Both the position numbers and the translations under genes were made by a program. From Nageia nagi (taxonomy: Eukaryota > Pinophyta): a DNA stretch of 64,000 bases. Shown here piece after piece: positions 33,711 through 46,299 of this stretch. Location: contig JBITNC010000001.1 in NCBI GenBank assembly GCA_050084985.1, positions 190,898,001-190,962,000 on the forward strand, written 5' to 3'. Under the pieces are notes generated by a model that was given only the letters and a program-made list of their open reading frames with translations, had not been told where the DNA came from and did no database searches. Position 1 is the first letter of the stretch. Every line of letters starts with the position of its first letter.

Positions 33711-36700
33711 TCAAAAAAAGGATGGGGCCCACAAATGTTTTTGATCGATATATCAAAATATTAGAAGCCACACATGGTTTTCAATTTTTCAAATGGGGCA
33801 AAAAGTCCCTTAGCTAAACAACTCCTTTGGGTTATAACTGGGTGCTAAAAATAGGAGGTGGTTGAGCATTGAAAATAAGAGGTGGAAAAAATGGGAGGTG
33901 GTCAAGCAAAGTTTGATCCATTAATAAGGATGAGGTCCACATAAATAACATCATAATATATACCAAATATATGTATAATTATTGGCTCCTAATATATTTT
34001 TGAGAGGTTGATAGCAGCTATGACAATTGGTATAGGACTCGTTCTTATGTCAAATTACTCAAATACTTTTTAATAGATTCCATGGCCAATTTAATACTAT
34101 TAATGTCTCTTTACCAAGATATGAAAATGAATTATTCCAATCACTATGGATTTTTCCATTTCTTCTATTTTTTCACAATAAAATCCTTTGGATGATGCAC
34201 TTCCTTGTTTGAACCTCCACTCACAACAAAGAAAATATCTTTATTCTTTTGTGTGTATGGAATTTAAATTCAAGGATAGACAATGTCTTTATTTCAACCT
34301 TGAATGGACATTTAATCTTCAAAAAAATAATCATAAATGTTATTTATGTGATCCCTCTTTATTATATTAACAAAAACCCATTATAAGGCATCTATCAATG
34401 TTGGCATTGTAGAAATCCAAAGGTGAATAAGGGTTTAGATTCCTACCAAATATGCCATGGTTATTATGTTGGATGATATAAATAGTAGCATTATGAAGAA
34501 AAGATCAAGGATCATGAGGAACTTGCTTATAACAAATACATGTGCTTCAACTTCAATAATTTTGCAAACATGATGCCTTTGATATGATTTTGGCAAGTGT
34601 GTAAATTAAAATATAACATATAAAACCTAAATTCTCCATGCAAAAAGAATTTCCCTAGTTGGATGCATTCAATAATAAAAGAAATATTTAAGCTTTAGAG
34701 TTGTACAATTTTCCATTGAGATTAAGAAAAATATGTATCAAAAAAGGTTTACCAGTAAGTAGACTCAAAACTAATGCTTATTGGGTGCAATATAGTGGTT
34801 GTGTGATTTCCACTTACAAAGAGAAGTAGATGTCCCATATGCTTGTGGATAATTGTCCACATTTTGCTTACTAATTGATTCATCCCATACAACATAAGCT
34901 AGTTTTGGTAAAAGTAATAGGTAATAGTTATTATAATTATAAAAAGAAGGAGAAATAATTGGTTAGGATGAAGAGGACTCAACTTAAGGTTGAGAAAGAG
35001 GTATTGATTGATGAAAGGATGAAACCACCAGATTGGCTAAGAAGAAGTAAAAGGATCAAAATAAAATTGGTACTACATGTAGATAATTCAAGTGAAGACA
35101 AGGATGAACAAAATGAAGGCATACAAGAGGGATAACAAGAATACTTAATGCTGGAGAGATCACTAGCTCCTAGTATCAATATAACAAAGCATGTAATATG
35201 GAACTCAAAGGAGTAGGACTCTCAAAGTAACATGGAAAGGAGTAGAAATCTATAGTCCAAGAGGAATCTCTCTTTCAAATTGTTAATATAACTAGGGAAG
35301 AGGTATAACTTGTCGATTCCATCAAAGACTATGGTCATAAGGAAGAATCATAATACAAAGAAAGGAGGAGTAAAAACAAAGCAAACACCAATAAGATCTC
35401 TCTTAATTTTTTTGAGGAGAATAAAATAGAGAGAAATATGGTATAAGTGTTAGGGTGAATTGTCAAAAAAAACATCCCATATGACAAGCTATGTATGAAT
35501 AAGAAGTTCCACAAAAGGAAAGAATTTTCAGACAAAGGTGGCAGCAGGGATAGGGTTAAGAAAATTTACATATCTAGGAAAATAATTTCATGGTGAAAAG
35601 GAGGATGTAAAGGTAAGTTCTAAGAATCCATAGGAAGAGTCAGGAGTGTTAAGTGTTAATTTTGATGAAGAATTCAATAGCAAGGTAGCAAATGAGAATG
35701 CAACAATGTTTAAAGGGATCAAAGTAATAAATTTGGGGGATCAAAGAACCTAAGTAAAGCACCATATTATTTCAAAAAGAAAGGTATCATGATAAAAGTA
35801 GGGATCCATGATAATCCAAATCATATACCATTCACTCATGAGGGATCACTAAAATTGTAGATGGATCTAGAGGAGGAAGTGAAAACATAGAAGGAAGATC
35901 CAACACCTCTTAATAGATCCTTCAGTACCAAAATTCATAATGAGATGTTAATAAAATCAATATTGAGTAAGGAATCCTGAAGTTAGAAATAAGAGGATGT
36001 GGGTAAGAACCTTGGATTTAAAGAAAGAATGTTGAGGAAGATGCATATTAATCTTTACAACTTTAATTATGAGAGGCAACACTTCATTACCCTAAAATGA
36101 AATAAATACTAGTCATCTCCTATGATCGATTTGGGGCCCTAGATACAATGATTGACCTTTGTATTTTTGGGTTTGTATGTGGTATGGGTTTCAAAATAGC
36201 AAAGAGTATTTTGTTTATATTTATCTTCAAGTAGAGATATGGTCCGCTTGTAGTATTTTAGCATAGGCTTTTTGTTAATTATAAGGTTTGTTAGTGTTTG
36301 TTGGATGAATTCATTTGGCAATGAGGTTTTAGTAGGTTTCTCTTAGTAACAAAGGTAGGAATTTCTCTTTAGAGTAGGTATCGAAGTTTGAAGTAAATGG
36401 TTTTAATGTAAACAATCTAAATTTTAGTTTCCCCCTTATGTAAAGTTTTGTGAAGATCCTTATAAACTTCACACTTTTTTTTAGTAATACAAAATTATCC
36501 CATTAATAAAAAATAGTTATTATAATTATATAATTATGATAATAATTAAATAAAATAAAATATTAATTATTTTTTTGTTAAGCATTAAAGAGTATTCATA
36601 GTGTTATATTTTTAATCTAAATAGAAGACTCTTTACATTATCTAAAATATTAAAATAATATTTATGTATAAAAAAAAGGTGAGTAAATTTGCTGTTATTT

Positions 36701-37399
36701 ATTATGAGATGAAAAATATATCATTTATTAGCTAAAGAATATATGACATCCTTAAGACCTAAAATTGATTTCTTAATGTATTGTGCTTTTTTAAGTTTAT
36801 TACTAATTTCTTTAAATTTGCTAACTATCTCACTTCTAACCAAATATGTTAGGTGAAATAATCTATGAATAATTTCTCCAAAATATACATTCTTGCACAT
36901 GCACATTTACGAAATTATGAGAACAACTACTCTCTCATTAAGAGAAGTAGCACTTATTGTTTTGTTTCTTTGATCAATTTCCATCAAATCTAGGTTTAAT
37001 TGGCCACATGCTAGCATCAAGCATATTTAATCTATTTTATTGTGATATGCTTCAATTCAAAGGCTTTTTATTTGAACCATCACTTGTGAATAGAATACAA
37101 ACTTGCTTATTATATATTTTAGTCATCTAAATACCAAGATCATACTACAAGCATATGTTATTTTCTATTATATTTGAAAAATATCATATAATTCTTAATA
37201 TTAACTCCCCAATATTCTTGACATGATGAATTTGATCCACCCATTATATAGATTTCTACATAAGTTTGATCATACATGAAAAAGAATACATTGTACTCAT
37301 TTATAATATATCACTTGACCAATGGTTTCATTTCCCTAAATAATAATTTAAAATCTAATTCCTAGGTTAAAGAATATTCCAATCCTTACCAACTATTCT
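33711..37399. other. Unassigned stretch with a degenerate plus-strand frame
   Basis: At 34950-35760 the forward strand reads long near-open peptides (for example MKPPDWLRRSKRIKIKL) broken by scattered stops. At 36440-36512 there is an AATACAAAATTATCCCATTAATAAA tail like the 3' end of plant LINEs. A decayed LINE ORF1-type frame is possible, but no domain is clear. Confidence 0.3.
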
Positions 37400-40300
37400 T
37401 ATTCTCTTATTTAGCTAGGATGTAGGGAATCTTTTCATCTACATACATAATTTTCAAGATATTTACTATTGCATTTGCCTTTTGAAAATCATGCTAAATA
37501 GAGAATTTAGCTTCACTTAAAGAAACTAATTCATCACAAAGTGGAACCAACCTTTCATTATGAATTTGTCTCTTATTGAAACTATTAATGGTGGTTTAAG
37601 AGTCCCTTTTGATCATTAGGATGGAATACCATTTCTCATTAGCAATACAAAGATTCATCATGATTTCCATTACCTTTATCTAGTTGGAGGTTTCCACTAA
37701 AATACTCATGGTAAAAATAAAAATCATTTCATTTCTAGAATTCTTGAAGACACCAATCCCATAGATCCTAAGTTTCCTTAAGAATCTCTATCGAAATTAA
37801 ATTTAATATAACTAGTTTCGAAAAAAATTGCTTTACCAAATCTCTCTTTATGGAAGTCTAGTCCCATATATGCTAAGGGTAATTGATGAGAATTCATATA
37901 CCCAAGAAAATCAAGAAGGACTTTAACTTATTATTACACTTGAATAAAATAATATTTACATGCACCAATATTTGATTTTCAATGAGGTTCATAACTAAAT
38001 AGGTTATAAGAAGTTGCTTGGTCGAAGATCCTTTGATTTCCATCTTTTTTTTTTTTCATGTTCCAAACAAGGGTTGGGAGACCTTGAGGCTAAATAATTT
38101 TCTCAACCCTCCTACCTCTCTCTTAAGATAAAAATAGGTTTCTAAATTAATTGAGGCTACACCATGTAAGATTAAATTTTATTACAAACCAAGTCAATAG
38201 AGACCATGATAAGTTTTAATAGATAAAGAGGTGGTTATTTGATTTCTCTTTTGATTCACATATTATACATTTGGATAGGCCTTCATATTCCATGTGATTA
38301 AATATATCATGAGTAAGGATTCTTTTCCTATATGTTAGCCATAACAAGGAAGTAACATAAGGTAAAGAGGGATATTTCATATCCTAGAGAAAGAATGACA
38401 TTGGTCTATCATTGTTGATGAAATAAATGCAATTATGATATTATAATTAATAAATTGTATTCTATCAATGAATGAAAATAGGTAAGCAATAGTATAGGAA
38501 TGTCAAATAATTGATCCAAGATAAGTAATAATCTATTCAAATTCAAATTTATTGAAATGAGAGATAGTAGTCCTAGATCTATCTAGTGTATAAATTTATG
38601 GCATTCAATAAATAATATGTATGCACTTAATTTTGGAGTTTATAGCCTTGAATAAATCCTTGGAATCTTCCCTAGATCAAACTTGTTAAACTAAAGTTTG
38701 GAATGGATTTCTATTTATCTTGGATATTTCAATGGGCTAGGAGAAATCTTGATGATGATTAGATCCCCCTACCCAATATATTATTAAAATAAGCTAATTG
38801 TTAAAGAAACGAATGAATCAAAAACATGCACTTAGAACCTAAAGTGGAAGAGATATCAAGGATAAGTTGGTGTTGATTTATTATATGTTGTTTCATTTTG
38901 TTATCAATCTATTTCTTAAGTATTTTTTACCATACAATCTCAAAAATATGGTTTAAATCCTTAGGTGGATTTATGATCAATCCATAAGGGTACTAAGATG
39001 AGTCCAAATTGTTAAAGGGATAGAGAAATGAATTCCTTATTAATTTTATGTTGCATTTATGATCTTGGATACCTTTGGTTTATTTCATTTTGTTAATCAA
39101 GTGGTTATTTATCAAGAATGAAGATACTTTGCAATGAATTATTCTTTATCTTTTATACCATGTCATTTGTATTCATTGTGTACATGAAAATATTAGGTTT
39201 AAGAATTTTAATTCATCCTATTGATATTTTTTCCTCTAAATAATAATTATTTTCTATACACCTACTTTTATATTTAAATAAATACAAAAATCAAATCCAG
39301 GTATTTACAATCACAAAAGAGCCACACATAAGTTCATCATGAGTAAAGTAATTTCCATGCTCATTTCATATCCAAAAAACTTGATTTATCTTATCTAATA
39401 GTATGAAACATTGATATTTTAATAAATAATGATTTTTATTAACATCCCCTTAGTATAAACCTATGTTAATTTTGAAATCCTTCCAAATCAATTTACCCCT
39501 ATAATAAGGTATCCATATATAAATCAATTAGGTTGAAACCTTAAATATCTAAAAGAATATACTAGATAACATAATATAACTTAGGTAAGCTACTTATCAT
39601 ATATTATCACTCTTAATTGATCATCTTCCCAAAAATTAATTCTATAGGCATCATCTATCTATAATTTCAAAGCTTGGAAGGTGATCTCCCTATTATCTAC
39701 CATGAAGTTCCAAATATGAAATCTCTTGGGTATAGTATCTAAAGAAATAACCTAAAGTGGTTTTATATGGTCAAGTGTTTAGCTCTAAAGATTCAAGCCT
39801 AAGGTTTATATTCTTAAAGCATCACTAGAGCAATTTGGCACCTAGACCACTATTAGATGATTCCAATTATAGTCATGCAAATTAACCCCTCATCACTAGG
39901 TGGGCTTCTTTAAAACTTTAAAATATAAAATCATTTAAAAATATTCAAAAATCTAAAATAATGAAATGAATTAAAATATATTTATAAATCATAAAATCAT
40001 TTAAAAATATTTAAAAATCTAAATCATTAAAGTATTTAAAAATATTGAAACTTTAGAAATCATGAAAATCATTTAAAATGATCTAAAACTTTAAAAAACA
40101 TAAAAATATTTAAACCTCTACAAAGAAATCATAAAACCATATCAAATAGATAAAGAATTAAAAATAAATCTTAAAATCACTTAAAATATATATAAAACTC
40201 CAAATCATAAAGTATCCTATAATATCTAAAACTCTAATAATTAATCATAAAACCACCTAGTATAAATTTAAATTTAAAAATAAATGATAAAATTACATTA

Positions 40301-43250
40301 AAATATATTAAACTAAAATATAAATCATCAAATCAATTAAAATATCTAAAACTTTAAAAATCATAAAATCATTTAAAATTCTAAAAATATATTATAAAAT
40401 CACCTAAAATATATCTAAAATTAAAAATAAATCATAAAATCATTTAGAAATATCTAAAAATTTAAAAATCATAAAATAATTTAAAATATCTAAAACTTTA
40501 AAAATCATAAAAATATTTTAAAATATCTACTTGTTATTAGAAATCATAAAATCATTTAAAAAGTATAAAACTCATTATAGTCATAAAAACACATAGAAAT
40601 ATTTATAACCCAAAAGGTGAGTTAGAGGAGAGGAGATAGATAACTCATCAATAATTCATATTATGATGATCATATTTAATATAATTTTTACTATCATGAT
40701 CAATCAATGAGGTGAGTAGAGAGGCACATCAAGTTTTTTTTGTGTGAAAAGTCATGATAAAGTGTAGTTCAAAATTTCCAAACATTCAGCAAAATCATTT
40801 CTATGGAACTATGTTGACTAAACAATGTCCAAAACCAATACAAAATTACTGAACCACTTCAGTGATTCCTTTGCATCCATTTTTTACCCTTTCTACCTAT
40901 TAGGTAGCATTAGTCTAGTAAAATCAATCTTTTTGATTTTTTATTTTTTTACCATAGTTGTGACCTTTAATCATAATCATTTATCATTTTATGTTATGTT
41001 TTTATTACTTCCTTGAGTGGTTAATTAATAGGATGTTATTTTTATCAAGACAAGACTCTAAATAGAAATATACAACTAATCCTTTCATTTGAGCATTTTG
41101 TAAGGTTTTAGAATCAAAGGTACAATACATAATCTAGATAATAAAAATAAAATCAAGTATGTAAAGGTTCACAAAGATACAAATCAAGTATAACATAAAT
41201 TATCATTTTAAAAAGTTCTTACTTTCCAATATTATGAGTGTATGTAGCTAGAGAGTTTTTAATAATTTAATCATTGTATCTTTTTTTGTTATACTAAATT
41301 CTTAAGGCTTATCCCTCCCTTGTACTTGGGTAAACAAACTTCCCTCCAACTATTAAAGAAAAAATGATGTCATACATTATTAATCATCCATAAGAAGTTT
41401 TGCATTATAAATAGAAGGTGGTTAGTGATACCTTTTGAGCTTTAAATTGATAATAGGTATATATGGATAATTTAAAAGAATAAATTATATTTATATGATC
41501 TTATTAACAATGGATAAAGTAGTACTTCTCCAAGTATATAAATTACCTTATATCCTATCAAAAATATCCTTCCATGGTGATTATGTTCCCTTTCTCAAAA
41601 ATAGTAGAATGCCTAGGTATTGCATCAAAATACACCTTTAGATAAGTCTAAATCCTACAGGATGATTTTTTAGATACCTATGGTAGTGTTAAATAAATAT
41701 AATTTAAATTTATTCTTATTAGTTTATTATCCTAGGGCTAATTCATAATTTGAAAGAATCTCCTTTTTCACCTTAAACTTCCTAATGGATGATTTATCAA
41801 ACATGATTATGGTATTTACAAATCATAGATGATTAAACTACTTTAAATGTTGGACCATTTTGAAACCAATCAACACACCCTCTCTCTTGGCCTTAGAAGT
41901 CAAGTACCCCATAGCCTCAACTACTATAATGAAAAGGTAGGAAAATCAAATTTCCCTAGAAAATACCTTGTTCAATATTGGAGAAACCTTTTAGAGATCC
42001 ATTTATCAAATATTGAATAACATTATATGGATAGATATTATTTAATATAATCAATATAATATTATATAATACATTTAGTTTAAAACACTTCAAAGAGGGA
42101 AAACCATTAAACTTTATCAAAGGAATTGACAACATCAAATTTACTAAGCATAAGCTTTTTATTATTAAACATCATTAAGTGCATAAGATCATGTATGATT
42201 ATTTTACTATCCAAGATCTATTTACTTGACACAAAATCACCCAATTATTTAGAGATAAAATCCTAATATTTATTCCACCTCTTCAGTATAACTTTAGATA
42301 TACTACTACAAAGTATGTTGTAGAGCAAGATTGAGTAGAAGTGTTGCATGATGGTGCTTTATTACTCCTTAAGGATGAGTGTCATGAAATTGGAGTTAAG
42401 TTCCATAAAAATTTATTTATGATATCATCCTTCAATATATACTTGAATGCCAAAAGAAATCCTACTACGTAACCATCCAAAATTGGGTACCTATCCTTGT
42501 CCATATTAAAGACTACATTCTTGGTATCTTCATATCTACCTTCTTTCATAATGATATATTCATATGATTTAAAAATAATCTTATTAAAGTTTTCAAAACT
42601 TTATATTTAATTTTTGGGTATACATAACCTTACTTGAAAATATTATAAAAGTAATTTATAACCATATTATCAATATTTGGTTATTTTTCCATGCTATCAG
42701 CTTATTCATCAAGAACATACTCAATATATTTGATAAAAGTCTTATCTATAATAGATTTATGATAGTTATAATATAATATTTCTTTAAGCTAGAGCTTTCT
42801 AGATTTTAATCTCTAAAATATATCTTCCTTAGCATATGGATCCTAAAGTTTCTCCATAGAGGATTTTTATTTGTCACAAAAATCAAGAAATAAGATTTAA
42901 CCTTGGATGGTTTCATCAATATCTTCAAGTGTTTCTACCTTATCAAAATTTTAAATATGTTGCCAAATGTTGATTTTTTTCAATCATTTAAGCTAGTTTT
43001 TATGTATTTAAGATTCTAAAATAGTTAAATACCTACATTCATCTTTTTCGTAATCTTCCCAATGTTGCACAAATATTCTTGAATTCAAGTTGTCTCCAAT
43101 CTTTCACAATAGACACTCAGATATTACATTTCACTTCATTAAAGTTATATTTTTGTGTCTTTTATGCATCAACATTATTCTCATCTTGCCATTCCATTCC
43201 ACTCACTAACTATTATATATATGTTTCTTATAATTTTAAATCTAAGTAAA
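37400..43250 (-). pseudogene. Old L1-type LINE with RT, zf-RVT and RNase H
   Basis: Read right to left. At 43000-43250 the reverse strand gives VKDWRQLEFKNI-like linker. Near 42800 it gives KEDIFxRLKSRKLxLKE ('EEIFWRQKSRELWLKEG'). Near 42120-42240 it gives ILDSKIIIHDLMH and LSKFDVVNSFDKV (RT palm 'KLDLEKAYDKV'). Near 41960-42060 it gives YLINGSLKGFSNIEQGIF ('LINGSPKGFF..QGIRQGDPLSP'). Near 41800-41940 it gives IIVVEAMGYLTSKAKREGV and a degraded 'FADDT' (FVNTIIMFD). At 38170-38420 it gives LTYRKRILTHDIFNHMEYEG and CIICESKEKSNNHLFI, a zf-RVT domain. At 37400-37830 it gives KFNFDRDSxGNLGSMG, an RNase H start. The order RT, zf-RVT, RNase H is that of plant LINEs carrying RNase H. Many stops and frameshifts; roughly 3 kb separates RT from zf-RVT, more than expected, so it has been interrupted. 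Confidence 0.8.
39905..40610. repeat. AT-rich minisatellite inside the LINE
   Basis: About 20 degenerate units of roughly 34-38 bp built on AAATCATAAAATCATTTAAA followed by ATATCTAAAACTTTAA. Some units contain indels. It lies between the RT and zf-RVT parts of the LINE. Confidence 0.75.
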
Positions 43251-44912
43251 AATGATGCTTTGCTACTAGTTCTCCTAGTTTGATGTTAGAATGAATCCTG
43301 AAAGCACCAAGAATTACACCACACAATATGGATTTAGTTTAATGGTATACTTTTGATAAATATTTGTGCCTTCTATGTAAGTGTAATGATTTTTTTTAGT
43401 AATGATGCAATAATATTGAGACATTCATTTAAGATATTATCAGTCTTCATTCACCAGGGCCACATGATAACATGAAGATAAGATACAAAGGTAAGAGGAT
43501 AAAGTTTAATGCATATGCTATAATTACATTTTCCCAAACTGATCAAGAGAATCCTTTGAATTTCCATGTATCATATAACCAACAATAATTGTATTCCATA
43601 AGAAATAGTATTACATGATTTCACCAATAGTTCATGTGAAAAAATGATAGTTCTAAAATTTATGTAAATATCAATAAGGGAATAACTAAACATATATATG
43701 ATGAGATCCATTCCTAATTATGTAATCATGGTGTCACCTACACTATTCTAGAGATGCTAATTGATATTTTAAAACTAATAGAAAATGGATTAATTTTCTA
43801 TAGATTAGAGAAATTTACAAAGGTATTACAAATCTAAAATAATATACCTTCAAGATTTTGAAAGGATCATGGCAATTGTTCACAAAATTTTAACCTTTAA
43901 CAAAACAAAATCAAGACTATTTATTTTTAACTTTTCATCAGGAAATGTTCTTTACCAAACCAAATATTTTACTCACATGTTGGGTATTGAATATGCTATT
44001 AACTTCTTCTATAAAAGGCAAACCATAAATAACTTTACCTTAAGCACATTATGCTTCTTTATCAATTCTTCTTGATTATCTAATTAATCCATTAATGTCC
44101 TTTTATATGCAATTTGGATTTGGTAAAAATATCAACATTGATATTTGATGGCGTGTCTTATCAAAGTGATATTTATTTCTATAATTAATCTTTATTTCTA
44201 CAAAAATGAAAAAATAACAAATAAAGAATATTAATATTTTATGATTTATAATTTGTTATATCCCATGAATATGAGCACAATGTTACTTCTACATAGAAAT
44301 GCATATTTAAAGAAGTGATAATCATAGGTATGATATAAGAAATCATCCATAATACACTCTTTTATTCGTCAAAATATGTTCACAACATTCATGCCATGCC
44401 ACAACTGTGTAGTATGCTAAGATAATCCCAAACATTGTACAACCTTATTTTATTGGTCTTCAAAGATGTGATGATAATGCTTTTACCTTATTTTATACAT
44501 GCTTTAGGGGCCAAGTCCACCCAAATTCTTGTCTTAACACATTTACAAAAAAAAAAAAAAAAACTAATTAATCTAATCTCAATATTGTTTTTGCAAGATG
44601 AGATTTGCAAAAATGAGTGTCATTATTCATATTTGAACTTTACATGGTTGCTTTGGTAATGCAATTATCATTTTTCTTGGGTTGTATCTAAATTATTATA
44701 TGAATACACAATTTTGAACTCAATGCTTCATATAATAGTCATCATTTCCTTTGAAATTCTATCTTAAACGACACCACTATAGGTACTACTGCTATATCAT
44801 CTTATAAAAATCACATATTTTCTTGTGTTATGAATATCTAACCATATTTCAAATGAATTAGACCTCAAAAAAAGATGAGAAAAAAGTAATTAGTAAAACA
44901 CAAAGAGTAAAC
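43251..44912. other. AT-rich gap upstream of the LINE, no gene recognised
   Basis: The LINE endonuclease domain would be expected here on the minus strand, but I could not recognise it with confidence. A run of 17 A lies at 44548-44564. Confidence 0.35.
44908..44912 (-). repeat. Target duplication of older copia (TAAAC)
   Basis: TAAAC next to the left LTR matches CAAAC (53489-53493) next to the right LTR at four of five bases, consistent with an aged 5-bp duplication. Confidence 0.6.
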
Positions 44913-45410
44913 TGAGAGAGTTGAACTATAAACTAAACAACTATAAAATTCTAAGATCACATGAAAGCTCACAAATAACATCTAAATAACTCACAAAGCA
45001 ATCTCACAAAGATAACTCAAGATGTAAGTGGTTCCTCCAACTAGGAGTGCATCCACTAACTAGATCTCACTTCTTAACAAATATGAACTCTTACAATCCT
45101 TCTAAACTCAACTCCTAGACTCTATCTACAAGCTTAATTTTACTCCACAAATTGGTGTATAATAAAAAATAGGAAGCCTCCTATTTGTAGGCCAAAAGCC
45201 CTTTTTGGATTACCTTTTTACCCAATGTACAAAGGCATGACATGCACTCCCTTTTATCCAAGGGGCATGCTCATGACATGGAGTGTAGGACAAGTTACAT
45301 TATCATATTCACTTAAATACTTAAGGTATCTAATGATACCCTTAAGTATTAGTGAATTTACAAAGAGTATTAATACAAACCTTTATAATAATGCATTATA
45401 CATTCTAACA
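44913..45410 (-). repeat. Older copia 3' LTR (498 bp)
   Basis: On the minus strand it runs TGTTAGAATG to AACTCTCTCA. Confidence 0.9.
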
Positions 45411-45419
45411 CTCCCCCTT
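45411..45419 (-). promoter_or_regulatory. Polypurine tract of older copia
   Basis: The minus strand reads AAGGGGGAG directly before the 3' LTR. Confidence 0.8.
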
Positions 45420-46299
45420 AATGCAATATTGGAATAGAGTGAATAAGAGAGAAGAAAGAGAAAAAGTAAGACAGTTCTCCTCCAAATAGATACAACAGAG
45501 ATGAGAACTTTTTACATATTTATGAAGTAAGAAAGATCTAGTTTGAGACTCATTACTTTTCCAAATACAATTATTAACCATAACTAGTTTTAATATACAT
45601 GAAGTAGTCATCCAATTGGAAGTCATGAAGACTCTCCAAGAGCTTGCACATTGGAAATAATTAACCTACAATCTCAAGAGAACTTGCAAGTTAAAAGCAC
45701 CTTAAATAACAAGATCAATTATATGCAATATATTCATATCAACAAGGATAGATGAATCACACAAATGCCATCATGAACTGATCAATGGTGCACTATAAGT
45801 TATCACGAAGATGCCAAGCCAAAACCCATAGTCACCTATTGTATATAAAACATGTGTTGATTATCATTACAAAATAGAGAATGCACATATGAGTTCCTCA
45901 CATATGGATAATTAAATAATGCAAAATGACACATAATATTTCCTCACATATGTATAACTAAACAGTGCTAGATTGGCCAATCTTTTTACTTTAAAAAGTT
46001 GTACAATAAGTTCCTCATGCAAAGTGAACTTACCTCAAAGGTGTACAACAAAATCAACACTTTACAACACAAAATCCTCTTAGAGGTGAAGTTTGTTATC
46101 ACAAACATGAATTAAACACAAGAATTTAAACTTCACTCCCCTTGAGGGCAACTTCACCAACCTGATAGCATCTCTAAGCTTATAGAACTAAGCTTATAAG
46201 AGGGGCTTGGTGAACAAATCAGTAGAGTTCAAGGTGCATGGATAATACTCTAGGTGTATGATGCCATCAAGAACCTTCTCTCTGATAAAATATGCTTGT

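Noticed and set aside
39905-40610. CRISPR-like or centromeric satellite array
   Set aside because: Units are degenerate with no constant spacers, the host is a plant, and the array is too short and local for centromeric satellite.
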